The position numbers and the translations under genes are program-made. The notes beneath the pieces were generated by a model, which worked only from the letters and a program-made list of their open reading frames with translations, had not been told where the DNA came from and did no database searches. A stretch of 22,891 bases of DNA from JBBQXY01 sp051004815 (lineage in GTDB: Bacteria > Chloroflexota > Ktedonobacteria > Ktedonobacterales > Ktedonobacteraceae): contig JBPCJY010000096.1 of NCBI GenBank assembly GCA_051004815.1, positions 1 through 22,891 of the forward strand, given 5' to 3'. Positions 1-7,451 of this stretch are shown in pieces; within the stretch, counting starts at the first letter, position 1; each line of letters starts with the position of its first letter.

Positions 1-97
1 TTGAGGGGTGGGTGTGGCACTACCGGGTCCAAGAACTGGTTGGTTGGAGCGGAGGGAGGAGTGTGTTGGGGAACGAAGGTTTTTCATGGCCCCGAGA

Positions 98-160
98 CTG
101 ACAAGGCGAGGAGCCCAGAGGTGCAAAACCTACCCGTGCAAGCACCACTCCCGCCCTTAC
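98..160. repeat. Partial copy of dispersed repeat (MITE 3' end family)
   Basis: This segment begins with GACAAGGCGAGGAGCCCAG and continues through GTGCAAAACCTACCCGTGCAAGC to CGCCCTTAC. The same order of words recurs near 12852-12896 and 14943-15003, so it is a fragment of the same dispersed element family, here without the hairpin core. The rest of 1-193 shows no gene. Short reading frames across it are not convincing because they run through the repeat and have no ribosome binding site. Confidence 0.6.
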
Positions 161-193
161 GGAGAGGCACCTCTCTTTCGCTTCCCTTCATGC

Positions 194-1756
194 CTATGGG
201 GGCCGATTGATCGGCAAACGGGACGGAGCCGATAAATCGGCGGTGGGCGCGATAAATCGGCCCCTACACTGTGCTTGTGGCAATGGTCTACGGAACTGCA
301 TCCGTGGTGAAGAGGGAGGTAGTGAGAGTTCACCGGCGGCAGCAAACGGACGCACCAGCGGCAGTTCTGGTGGCGTCACGCTCACCACTGGTATCTTGCC
401 GGAGGTCGTCAGGGCAAACACGCTGGATGAATGCTGTTCTAAAAAGAACTGTCGCGCATCAAATTTCCCCTTGAGCAGTGCTTCTTTCACTGATCGCACA
501 GAACGCCCCTCGTCGATTAAGCGTTTAATTGCCAGGCCATCAGCCTGGGCAGAACCGAGCGAGAGGTACCCTACCAGGCGATCATCCACCATTGACAGTC
601 GGCGATAATTGCCTCTACTGCTATCGGTCAGCGTGATGCCACCCGCCACACGTCCCGTTGGATTGCCGACCGTCAGCAAGGAGAGTTCTCCCAGCCGTGT
701 CGCATGCCAGGGTACCCCAAAGGAGGATGCGTCAGACAGCGTTTGCCCGGTCATCGCTTTAGCTGCCGCACATCCCTGCACCACCGCGGCGTACCATTGC
801 GCCCGTATCTCATGCATTCCCGTTTGTGGGTTATTGACTGCCGCGACATCACCGGCGGCATAAATATCTGGCACGTTCGTGCGCAACTGATTATTCACGA
901 GAATACCACGATTGCGCTCGTACAGCATCGGCAAGGAGCAGTGTTCGGCCAGGGTTGTCACTGGTCGCGTACCAGTGCAAACCAGCACCAACTGGCAAGG
1001 GATGATGCGCTGCTGATTCGTCATGACACCCGCCACTACCCCCATATGACCCGCGAAGCCGATTGCCTCAGTTTCGGTAGAGATGCTGACACCCGCTTGT
1101 TCCATGCGCCTTAACAAAAAATTCGAGGCGTCCGCGTCGAGCACGTGTGGTAGGCATGTCTTTCCCCGAATGAGCCAGTGCGTTTGCATGCCAAGTTGCA
1201 ACAAGCACGTTACTGTTTCAATAGCATGTGCGCCTCCGCCAATAACGACGGCGGCATTGACCTCACGGAGCCGACGCCGCAAATCTACATAGTCTTGCAG
1301 TCGATGCAGAATCAGCACGCCGTCGAAATCTTGCCCAGGCAGATGTGTGGACAACCCTTGCGCCGTGCTACCCGTAGCAATCAGCAGTGATCCATACGCT
1401 ATTGTGCTGCCATCCGCCAGGGCGATCTCTTTGCGCTGCGCCCGAATTTCCTCGACCCGCCCATATATCACCTGTATGCCCTTCGCCCGTTCGGTACCCA
1501 GCGGATAGGTCAGGAGTTGTTCTCGTTCTAACTTGCCAAGCGCAAACTGTTTGAGCGAGGGCGTGTTGATCGTCGGATGACATTGCGCGGTGACAATAAC
1601 AATGCGTTTGTCGGGAGCCAAACGACGCGTTTCCAGTGCTGCTGTCATGCCAGCAATACCATTACCCACAATCACAATATCAGCACTATGTTCTCGCTCA
1701 GCTCCTTTTGTTTGTGCGAACGAACTGTTACTGCTCCGTAGAGTGAAACTACGCAT
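194..1756 (-). CDS. FAD/NAD(P)-dependent pyridine nucleotide-disulfide oxidoreductase
   Basis: The 520-residue protein has the two dinucleotide-binding folds of the family. GNGIAG at residues 31-36 binds FAD. GGGAHAIE at 173-180 is the NAD(P) site, with alanine in place of the usual third glycine. IYAAGDVA at about 298-305 is the second FAD motif. Residues about 340-440 resemble the C-terminal domain of NirB/rubredoxin-reductase-like proteins, so it probably passes electrons from NAD(P)H to a small redox partner; the partner is unknown. No CxxC redox pair is seen. The ATG start at 1756 follows AAGGAG at 10 bases. The last 22 or so residues (from GRFIAPT to the stop) are encoded by the dispersed repeat at 196-267 and are probably not part of the fold. 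There is no nitrite reductase or rubredoxin gene nearby. The family call is firm; the substrate is not. Confidence 0.85.
   Translation of the reverse strand: MRSFTLRSSNSSFAQTKGAEREHSADIVIVGNGIAGMTAALETRRLAPDKRIVIVTAQCHPTINTPSLKQFALGKLEREQLLTYPLGTERAKGIQVIYGRVEEIRAQRKEIALADGSTIAYGSLLIATGSTAQGLSTHLPGQDFDGVLILHRLQDYVDLRRRLREVNAAVVIGGGAHAIETVTCLLQLGMQTHWLIRGKTCLPHVLDADASNFLLRRMEQAGVSISTETEAIGFAGHMGVVAGVMTNQQRIIPCQLVLVCTGTRPVTTLAEHCSLPMLYERNRGILVNNQLRTNVPDIYAAGDVAAVNNPQTGMHEIRAQWYAAVVQGCAAAKAMTGQTLSDASSFGVPWHATRLGELSLLTVGNPTGRVAGGITLTDSSRGNYRRLSMVDDRLVGYLSLGSAQADGLAIKRLIDEGRSVRSVKEALLKGKFDARQFFLEQHSSSVFALTTSGKIPVVSVTPPELPLVRPFAAAGELSLPPSSPRMQFRRPLPQAQCRGRFIAPTADLSAPSRLPINRPP
196..267. repeat. Dispersed CCGATNNATCGG repeat
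   Basis: Near-palindromic 12-mers of the form CCGATNNATCGG lie at 203-214 and 229-240, with a third close copy (GCGATAAATCGG) at 249-260. The block ends in CCCCTAC, the same terminal word seen at other repeat ends in this window. It overlaps the 3' end of the oxidoreductase gene and supplies its last codons and the stop. That it is a dispersed genomic repeat is inferred from its internal structure, since only one full copy is in the window. Confidence 0.6.
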
Positions 1757-1826
1757 AGGGACACAACTCCTTGCTGCTACCTTCTCGCCTCCCTCTCAAT
1801 CATCCAATACACGCTCTTAATACACG

Positions 1827-2156
1827 TTAATCCACATCCAATGCCAACAGGCTATGCTGTGGCCCTTCCTTATAATAGACATCAGTTGTGGCATGTTCAC
1901 GCAAATGACGCCACAAATGCGCAAGTGACGCGTGACATAGGCTGTCACAATGAAAGTACAAATCTTTACCGCTTGTCGTCTCTAGCATAAAGTCCCGGCC
2001 CGACTCGATAGCCACAATCTTCCCTCCTACCATCTCCGCGTGCTGTCCCTGTAGATATGATGGTGTACTATGAGCCAGCAGGGCAATGCAGAAGAGCGAG
2101 AGGCTACCGATCAGGAGCAAGACACAGGCGGCAGCAGTGATGCGGGGAAAAACCAT
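1827..2156 (-). CDS. Small membrane-anchored OB-fold-like hypothetical protein
   Basis: The 109-residue protein starts with one hydrophobic segment (about residues 8-30), an uncleaved anchor or signal peptide. A short extracytoplasmic domain follows, with alternating strands such as GGKIVAIESGRDFMLET and GKDLYFHC, suggesting a small beta-barrel of the OB type. Two cysteines lie close together (FHCDSLC), so a disulfide or metal site is possible. The ATG follows AGGA at 7 bases. It lies 70 bases upstream of the oxidoreductase on the same strand, so the two may be co-transcribed. No family is recognised, and the fold is inferred from strand pattern only. Confidence 0.6.
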   Translation of the reverse strand: MVFPRITAAACVLLLIGSLSLFCIALLAHSTPSYLQGQHAEMVGGKIVAIESGRDFMLETTSGKDLYFHCDSLCHASLAHLWRHLREHATTDVYYKEGPQHSLLALDVD

Positions 2157-2259
2157 ACTACTATCCTGAATACATTAGTGATACGCCCTACTAGTAATAT
2201 GGGTCGATATTGTGCGTTCAGAACGTTTTCAAGGAAAAATTAGCCTGAATGTCTTATTT

Positions 2260-2311
2260 ATGAAAGAAGTCTTCTGTGTGGGGAGCTCCCAACACAGAAG
2301 ACTTCTTTCAT
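2260..2311. terminator. Long perfect hairpin, probable terminator
   Basis: Two 20-base arms (2260-2279 and 2292-2311, ATGAAAGAAGTCTTCTGTGT and its exact complement) enclose GGGGAGCTCCCA, which can pair again as GGG/CCC around AGCT. It lies 15 bases past the stop of the exported-protein gene on the minus strand and upstream of the small anchored protein gene. No clear U-run follows on either strand, so it may work by a rho-independent variant, block both directions, or stabilise the mRNA end. Confidence 0.65.
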
Positions 2312-2325
2312 AGGTAAAACAAGGT

Positions 2326-3837
2326 TTATCCACCCACTGCTTTGGGACAGGTGATATTCACCTGGTGCATGTTGGTGTCCAGGGCGAAAGTACAGGCTTG
2401 GCCGTTGATCGTCGTTGTGCCGGTACAGCCTTTGACGACTGTCCCATTGACGGCACAGTCGAGTTGCGCAGCACCGGGCGGATTCTGCGTGCCATTCGCG
2501 ACACCATTAATTGTGCCGTTGATCGCAACGCCATTCGCATCGGCCTGCACTGTGATTGGGTCAGGCATTTTGAGCAAACCCTGGCAGTTTAACCCATTCG
2601 CTCCGTATGTTGCCACAAAACGCTGCTCCAGGAACGTGAGCAGAGAATTGGCTGCCGCCGGATCAGGTGAGGCTTGCCCTAGCGTAAAAGGCGCATCCGT
2701 GAGCATACGGGTTGGGCCAATCATGCGCAGCGATGTACAGTATGTGAGGGTGCTGGACATATTCGCATTTTGCACGGTGGGCTGATCGACTCCAACCCGA
2801 TACGCGTTGAGCTTGTTCAGGTTGCGCTGCTTGTTGACCACTACCATCGGATCAAAGTTCGGTATCAGTGCCACCGGTTTGGCTTGCTGGATCGCGGCCT
2901 GCACTTCATCCAACGGGAGAGCTGGAACCGTTTTTCCGGGATCGGCGAGATCAGCAGCCATCCAGGGAGTACAACCCAGGGCACCATCAAGCGCGATAGA
3001 CAGTAGACGGTTATCGCTCGCATTCGTCAGTGCTTGCGCGTTTGGCAGTGTTATCATATTCGCGGCAGTGGATTGTGCGGTCTGTCCATTGGCAGTCACC
3101 AGGTACGGGGTGGTAACGTTATCACTCTGGTCCATATCAACCACACTGAAATCACGGACAGAGGGACAGGTCGCTCCATCTTTCGCCGTTCCCAATGGCG
3201 GAGGAGTGAGCTTTCCTCCCTGGATAGCTTGATTAACGGCTTGAAAAAAGGTGACAGCATTACAGTAGGCGAACTGTCCAAAGACAGAGTTGTTGATTCC
3301 GTTGACACAATTCCCCGCTTTCAAACTACCATTGGTATCTTGTAACGTCAAGTTGTTGCCGTTGGAGCCGAACCAGAGTCCCACGATTCCCCCTTGCGGA
3401 AGCGTTGGCACTACCGGTTGCGCCGCCGGTTGTGTTCCCTGGTCAATCACCAGGGGATTATAGATACTGATAGCTCCTGTTGCCGGATCAATCACTGCTC
3501 CTTGCACAAAGGCGGCTTGTGCCTTGTTCGCCTCGTTGCATGGCCCATTTGCCGGATTGGTTGCCACCAGTTGATAGGGCGTGGACAAGCCCTGGGCGGT
3601 TAATGGGTTGGCAGGCACGATGAGCGAACAATCCCCGTTGACCGTCGCCGCCGCGTGCGACTGCAAGCGCGGCAAGCCAAAAATCGCTGTAGTACCAATC
3701 ACTACCAATAGCAGCACTACCGCGGTCGGCATACCGATACGCAGCCATCTGTTCCCTGCTAGCCGCTGCCCCCGCTGACTCCGTCGATACACATGCACCT
3801 TGCGGTGTCCATGTCCCATTCTTCGTATTCTTTGCAT
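2326..3837 (-). CDS. Large exported/membrane-anchored hypothetical protein
   Basis: The 503-residue protein has a very basic cytoplasmic start (residues 1-34, rich in Arg and Lys), one hydrophobic segment (about 36-57) ending near SHAAA, then an extracytoplasmic region of about 440 residues. That region is rich in Asn, Gln, Ala and Pro and contains about a dozen spaced cysteines (for example DCSLIV, GPCNEA, GNCVNG, LDCAVNG, KGCTG, ITCPK), as expected for a disulfide-bonded secreted protein. The C-terminal part has repeated NGT/NGTINGVANGT turns. The ATG follows GGAGG at 4 bases. It is probably a single-gene unit, because the 20-bp hairpin follows the stop. I recognise no family and assign no function. 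Confidence 0.7.
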   Translation of the reverse strand: MQRIRRMGHGHRKVHVYRRSQRGQRLAGNRWLRIGMPTAVVLLLVVIGTTAIFGLPRLQSHAAATVNGDCSLIVPANPLTAQGLSTPYQLVATNPANGPCNEANKAQAAFVQGAVIDPATGAISIYNPLVIDQGTQPAAQPVVPTLPQGGIVGLWFGSNGNNLTLQDTNGSLKAGNCVNGINNSVFGQFAYCNAVTFFQAVNQAIQGGKLTPPPLGTAKDGATCPSVRDFSVVDMDQSDNVTTPYLVTANGQTAQSTAANMITLPNAQALTNASDNRLLSIALDGALGCTPWMAADLADPGKTVPALPLDEVQAAIQQAKPVALIPNFDPMVVVNKQRNLNKLNAYRVGVDQPTVQNANMSSTLTYCTSLRMIGPTRMLTDAPFTLGQASPDPAAANSLLTFLEQRFVATYGANGLNCQGLLKMPDPITVQADANGVAINGTINGVANGTQNPPGAAQLDCAVNGTVVKGCTGTTTINGQACTFALDTNMHQVNITCPKAVGG

Positions 3838-4389
3838 ACGTCCTCCATACTCTTTCCTATTCTGAGGTTATCGTGATCTATCAGGGATACTACTGTGTAC
3901 AAAGCAGCACTTCCGCTCAAGAGCACCAAATGTAGCAGGAAAGTACCAGCCAGTGGTGATAATTTCTGGAAACTGCTCTTTTTTGCACAAAAGTATCTCT
4001 ACTACAACTGGCAGGTTGTAAAGCTTGTGAAAACCTTGTGAGTATGGATAGATAATGGGGTAAAAAGCTTGATTTCTCACAATATGTTGGGTAAAGTAAT
4101 ATATATACACAACATATTGATAAACTCAATACTTACCCGTTGAGTTTTGACTCCTTCGTAGCTGCATCAACGTACATCAAACGAGCTGTAGCACCTTTCA
4201 GGTTCTGCATGCCCTTAATCGAAAAGAACGGTGTCCATAGCAAAAGTCGTGGACGCACAACCAGATAGAGGAGGTAAAAAGCACCCAAAAAGGAGAGAAC
4301 ATCCGTTCTATCAAGAGAATAGAGTTCGCAAGAGTTAGACTACTTATCTAGCGAAGATGTTTTGAATACATGTCAAAAGGAGCCTTTAC
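3838..4389. other. Divergent intergenic region without a supported gene
   Basis: This region separates the minus-strand exported-protein gene from the plus-strand regulator-like gene, so it must hold both promoters. It is AT-rich in the middle (about 3950-4140). It holds the nested inverted repeats at 4080-4146 and a purine-rich stretch at 4263-4300. A minus-strand reading frame of 80 codons (3868-4110) lacks a ribosome binding site and has no recognisable features, so no gene is called. No promoter could be picked with confidence. Confidence 0.6.
4080..4146. promoter_or_regulatory. Nested inverted repeats, possible operator or mRNA structure
   Basis: A perfect 10-bp inverted repeat (CAATATGTTG at 4080-4089 with CAACATATTG at 4110-4119) is followed by a 7-bp one (AACTCAA at 4123-4129 with TTGAGTT at 4140-4146). 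A third imperfect pair, GGGTAAAGT at 4089-4097 with ACTTACCC at 4131-4138, bridges the two. The block lies in the divergent region, about 240 bases before the regulator-like gene. A protein-binding site or alternative RNA folds are both possible; which one is inference. Confidence 0.35.
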
Positions 4390-4887
4390 ATGCAAAAAAC
4401 CTCCCTTCGTAAACTAAAAGCTGTTCCTAGCCCCCTCAAGCTCACTCCAGATGAAATCGTCCATTTTCCCTTGCAAGGTTTATTAGCCGCAGGTCACATC
4501 CTGGCCCTGAACACTACGCTCGGTACCTTATCTCAGCTCGCGTATTGTGCTGACGGACCAAGATTGATTGCAGAGCAACAATTCACGAACAGTGAGGTCT
4601 GCGTACTGAAACCTCTGCTTGAGTCGCACCCACATTTTTGCCCTTACGAGGTCTTACTGGCCAGCTTCAACAGCACGAATGTCACAGAGTCCACCATCGC
4701 CCGTTGCCGCCAGCGTCTACAAGAAGCGCAGAATATGGGCATGTGGGATCAAGAGATGCGACCGGTGAGAAACGTGCTGTCACGCTCCCGCCTCAAAATG
4801 CATTCCTTCGGGCTGGACATTTTCTCCATCCTTGAAACTGGCTATGTCCTCATGCCCACATCGCGCTATCGGCAAAGAGAAGCATAA
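4390..4887 (+). CDS. Putative winged-helix DNA-binding protein without receiver domain
   Basis: The 165-residue soluble protein has no signal peptide or membrane segment. Residues about 64-156 fit the order of an OmpR-type winged helix: FTNSEVCVLKPLLESHPHF resembles the first helix pair, CPYEVLLASFN the second, STIARCRQRLQEA the recognition helix, and DIFSILETGYVLM the final hairpin (compare the usual I..VRGVGYRL). Residues 1-60 match nothing I know and there is no phosphoacceptor domain. ATG follows AAGGAG at 7 bases. The plus-strand signalling genes begin 210 bases downstream, so it could regulate them or its divergent neighbour. The fold is a weak-similarity inference, while the coding call is solid. 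Confidence 0.6.
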   Translation: MQKTSLRKLKAVPSPLKLTPDEIVHFPLQGLLAAGHILALNTTLGTLSQLAYCADGPRLIAEQQFTNSEVCVLKPLLESHPHFCPYEVLLASFNSTNVTESTIARCRQRLQEAQNMGMWDQEMRPVRNVLSRSRLKMHSFGLDIFSILETGYVLMPTSRYRQREA

Positions 4888-5097
4888 ATAAACTCACTTT
4901 TCATTGGCTTACCTATCCAGCTCTGAGTACGCCGTCCAGATTCCATGGGATGTCTGCCAAAAAAACAGGGGCAACAGAACCTACTGTTTCATCCATAGTC
5001 AAGTACACTACTGGTAGACGTGGGAATGATGTTCTGCTGTTCAGTACATCCATCTTGAATCCTGGCGGACTTCTCAGGTAGCTCAGGAGGCCAATGA
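4888..5097 (+). other. Short gene-free spacer
   Basis: This 210-base spacer between two plus-strand genes has no coding sequence and no clear hairpin or U-tract terminator after 4887. It ends with AGGAGG at 5085-5090, the ribosome binding site of the next gene. Whether a promoter lies here could not be decided by eye. Confidence 0.5.
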
Positions 5098-6447
5098 GTG
5101 AGGAAATACGATCAAGTTACGACGGATAGCCATACGCCACCCTTTGATTTTACCAGGACAACACATCCACTGGTACCAAATGTTCCCGCACGCCGCGGAA
5201 AACGTGTCCCATTGTTTATCGCGGGCGGGATCGTGCTTGTTTCGCTGCTCCTTATTTTCACCAGCGCGGGTTTGGGAATGATGCCCTCTTTATCCTCTCT
5301 CGGAGGAAACACGCACGTTGTGGCTCATCCACCACCACTTGCCCATGTCGTGGGACATATCTTTTTCGGGAGTAGCGGCCAGGTGCAAGCCAGTACCAGC
5401 CAGGGCATTACTGATGAAATCGACCTTGACCTCGCGAATATTCCTGCTCCAGCCACGGGCAAAAGCTACTATGCCTGGTTACTCAATGATGATACGACTG
5501 AGGGCAAAGCACTCCTCCTTGGCACGTTAGTGGTCAATCACGGAATTGTCCATTTCCACTATGCTGGCGATGCCGCGCATACCAACTTGCTCGCGTTGAC
5601 CAATCGCCTGCTGATTACCGAGGAAGCTGCGACGCCCACGCCGGATTTACCTTCGCTCGATACCAGCACATGGCGGTATGCAGCGCAAGTCCCACAAACG
5701 CCTAATCCCCAGGATACCGTGCATCATTTTAGTCTGCTCAGCCATCTGCGACACTTGCTGGCCTCAGACCCCACACTGGAAGAAGTAGGGCTTCCGGGCG
5801 GATTGGATATCTGGCTCTTCCGCAATACGCAAAAAATCTTTGAATGGGCTGGCAGTGCGCGAGACGACTGGACTCCCGCGGGCCTCGGTATTCTGCACCG
5901 TCAGAGTGTTCGCATTCTTGACTATCTTGACGGTGCCAACTATGTCCAGCAAGATGTTCCACCAGCCACTCCCATGCTGGTCGATGCGCACATTGCACGC
6001 GTTGGCCTGCTGGAATTTGATGTGCAGAACCAGGAACCACCTGGCTACCTGTATCACATTGGTCTACATCTTCATGGTCTGGCAACATCACCGGGAGCGA
6101 CGGCGGAGCAGAAACAACTGGCCGTACAGATTGATATCGCTCTGAACCAGGTACAAGCCCTCCTGGAACAGATACGCCAGGATGCCAAACAGCTTGTCAT
6201 GATGACGGATGCCCAACTACTGCAACCCTCAACGCTCTCTCTACTTGATGCGATGGTCAAACAGGCACAAGACATGTTCGTCGGCCAGTTTGACCCCTCA
6301 ACAGGCGAGATAGCCAACGGGATCACGCAGATTCACTATGCTATCCAGCGGTTGGCGACGCTAGACGTAACGGTCCTTCCGGTTCCCGCTGCGACAGCAT
6401 CCAACCCTGAATATATTGGCCCTACATTTACTGCAAAAGGTGTATAG
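5098..6447 (+). CDS. Membrane-anchored protein with RskA-like (anti-sigma-type) outer domain
   Basis: The 449-residue protein has a short cytoplasmic tail (residues 1-37, ending RRGKR), one membrane helix (about 38-62) and a large outer part. Residues about 82-175 follow the pattern of the extracytoplasmic RskA domain of anti-sigma-K factors, including YYAWLLNDDTTEGKALLLGTL. Residues about 230-420 are mostly helical, with a probable coiled stretch around 335-400. The GTG start at 5098 is preferred because AGGAGG lies exactly 7 bases upstream; an ATG at 5094 runs into a stop at once. The usual anti-sigma zinc-finger domain is missing from the tail, so it may sense a surface signal without holding a sigma factor. 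No sigma-factor gene is in the window. Similarity to RskA is moderate and the role is inferred. Confidence 0.6.
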   Translation: MRKYDQVTTDSHTPPFDFTRTTHPLVPNVPARRGKRVPLFIAGGIVLVSLLLIFTSAGLGMMPSLSSLGGNTHVVAHPPPLAHVVGHIFFGSSGQVQASTSQGITDEIDLDLANIPAPATGKSYYAWLLNDDTTEGKALLLGTLVVNHGIVHFHYAGDAAHTNLLALTNRLLITEEAATPTPDLPSLDTSTWRYAAQVPQTPNPQDTVHHFSLLSHLRHLLASDPTLEEVGLPGGLDIWLFRNTQKIFEWAGSARDDWTPAGLGILHRQSVRILDYLDGANYVQQDVPPATPMLVDAHIARVGLLEFDVQNQEPPGYLYHIGLHLHGLATSPGATAEQKQLAVQIDIALNQVQALLEQIRQDAKQLVMMTDAQLLQPSTLSLLDAMVKQAQDMFVGQFDPSTGEIANGITQIHYAIQRLATLDVTVLPVPAATASNPEYIGPTFTAKGV

Positions 6448-6541
6448 AACGATTGAGCGGAAAATGATAAAGATGTTACAGGAAGTGATAACACAAATGC
6501 TTCCTACAATGCCTGTTATCTTCCATACTACTGAAGAGTGC

Positions 6542-6553
6542 ATGTATATACAT
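6542..6553. promoter_or_regulatory. 12-bp perfect palindrome upstream of lectin-like gene
   Basis: ATGTATATACAT reads the same on both strands and ends 20 bases before the start codon at 6574. It could be an operator or simply AT-rich spacer sequence. Confidence 0.25.
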
Positions 6554-6573
6554 AGCACGCGGGGAAGTGACCG

Positions 6574-7392
6574 ATGAAAAAGCTTTCTTCCTTCATCATA
6601 CTAACCATCATTGTCATCGCTTTATCCACGGGCCTGGCAATGTCCGTTTTCGCACATTCGATAGAGGCCGCGCTGACTGTCCCGGCACGCCTCAGTACAC
6701 CACCACAGCACACGCCGCTCACGACACCACATGGTACGAGAACGCCCCAACCCTCGGCAACCGCTAACGCCACGGCTCGTGCGACGGCAAGTGCGACGCC
6801 GATTGTGATGAACGCCATCCTGGCACAGGATACATTTCAGCGGGCCGATCAAATTTTCTGGGGCATAGCCTCCGATGGTCAGACCTGGGGTGGAGACGCG
6901 GCCACGGTTAATGCCTTCACCATGGGTGGGCAAACGGGCCAGATTGCTCATGGCAAAGGGTCATTTAATGCCACCCTCGGCCCCATTATTAGCGACGCGG
7001 AAATCGCCTTTAGCGGTTCCATGAACCAGTTTCAGCAATCCAATTTTGGGGCAGTGCTACGCTGGCGCGACCCGCATAACTGGTACAAAGCCTATATTGA
7101 TGGTACGAACCTCGTCATCCTTAAAAATTTGGCTGCTATGGGAACACGCCTGGGGGCTGTCCCTTTCCCAGCTATGGCAAACGTCAACTATACACTGCGC
7201 TTCCAGGTAATCGGTACTACCCTTTCCGCGAAAGTTTGGCAAACAGGGCAAACCGAACCAGCTGGCTGGCAGCTGCACGTCACCGATACGTCGTTGCAAA
7301 ACGGCTATGGCGGTCTTCGTGTCGTGTTAGACAGCGGAGCCAGCGCAAAATTTATCGCCTTCAAAGAAACAACTGTGATGAATACCGCATAA
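6574..7392 (+). CDS. Exported protein with concanavalin A-like (LamG/DUF1080-type) domain
   Basis: The 272-residue protein has a classic signal peptide (MKKLSSFIILTIIVIALS, cleavage probably after SVFA near residue 27). A Thr/Ala/Pro-rich linker follows (about 35-77, repeated TAT/ATA words). The globular domain is about 82-268. It opens with DTFQRADQIFWGIASDGQTW and contains FGAVLRWRDPHNWYKAYIDG and LRFQVIGTTLSAKVW, the beta-sandwich pattern of extracellular carbohydrate- or ligand-binding domains that start DxFxR..WG. Catalytic residues could not be identified, so binding is likelier than hydrolysis. It lies 126 bases after the RskA-like gene and 59 bases before the phosphatase, fitting one transcription unit. 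The domain family is fairly sure; the ligand is unknown. Confidence 0.7.
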   Translation: MKKLSSFIILTIIVIALSTGLAMSVFAHSIEAALTVPARLSTPPQHTPLTTPHGTRTPQPSATANATARATASATPIVMNAILAQDTFQRADQIFWGIASDGQTWGGDAATVNAFTMGGQTGQIAHGKGSFNATLGPIISDAEIAFSGSMNQFQQSNFGAVLRWRDPHNWYKAYIDGTNLVILKNLAAMGTRLGAVPFPAMANVNYTLRFQVIGTTLSAKVWQTGQTEPAGWQLHVTDTSLQNGYGGLRVVLDSGASAKFIAFKETTVMNTA

Positions 7393-7451
7393 TCATCGGG
7401 AATAGATAAGAACGTACACGAGAAGAGAGATAGCTTGAAAAGAGAAACACT

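Noticed and set aside
3868..4110. 80-codon frame on the minus strand in the divergent region
   Set aside because: No ribosome binding site, no recognisable features, and it overlaps the inverted repeats.
5098..6447. Complete anti-sigma factor
   Set aside because: The cytoplasmic part is only about 37 residues with no HxxxCxxC zinc-finger motif, and no sigma-factor gene is adjacent.
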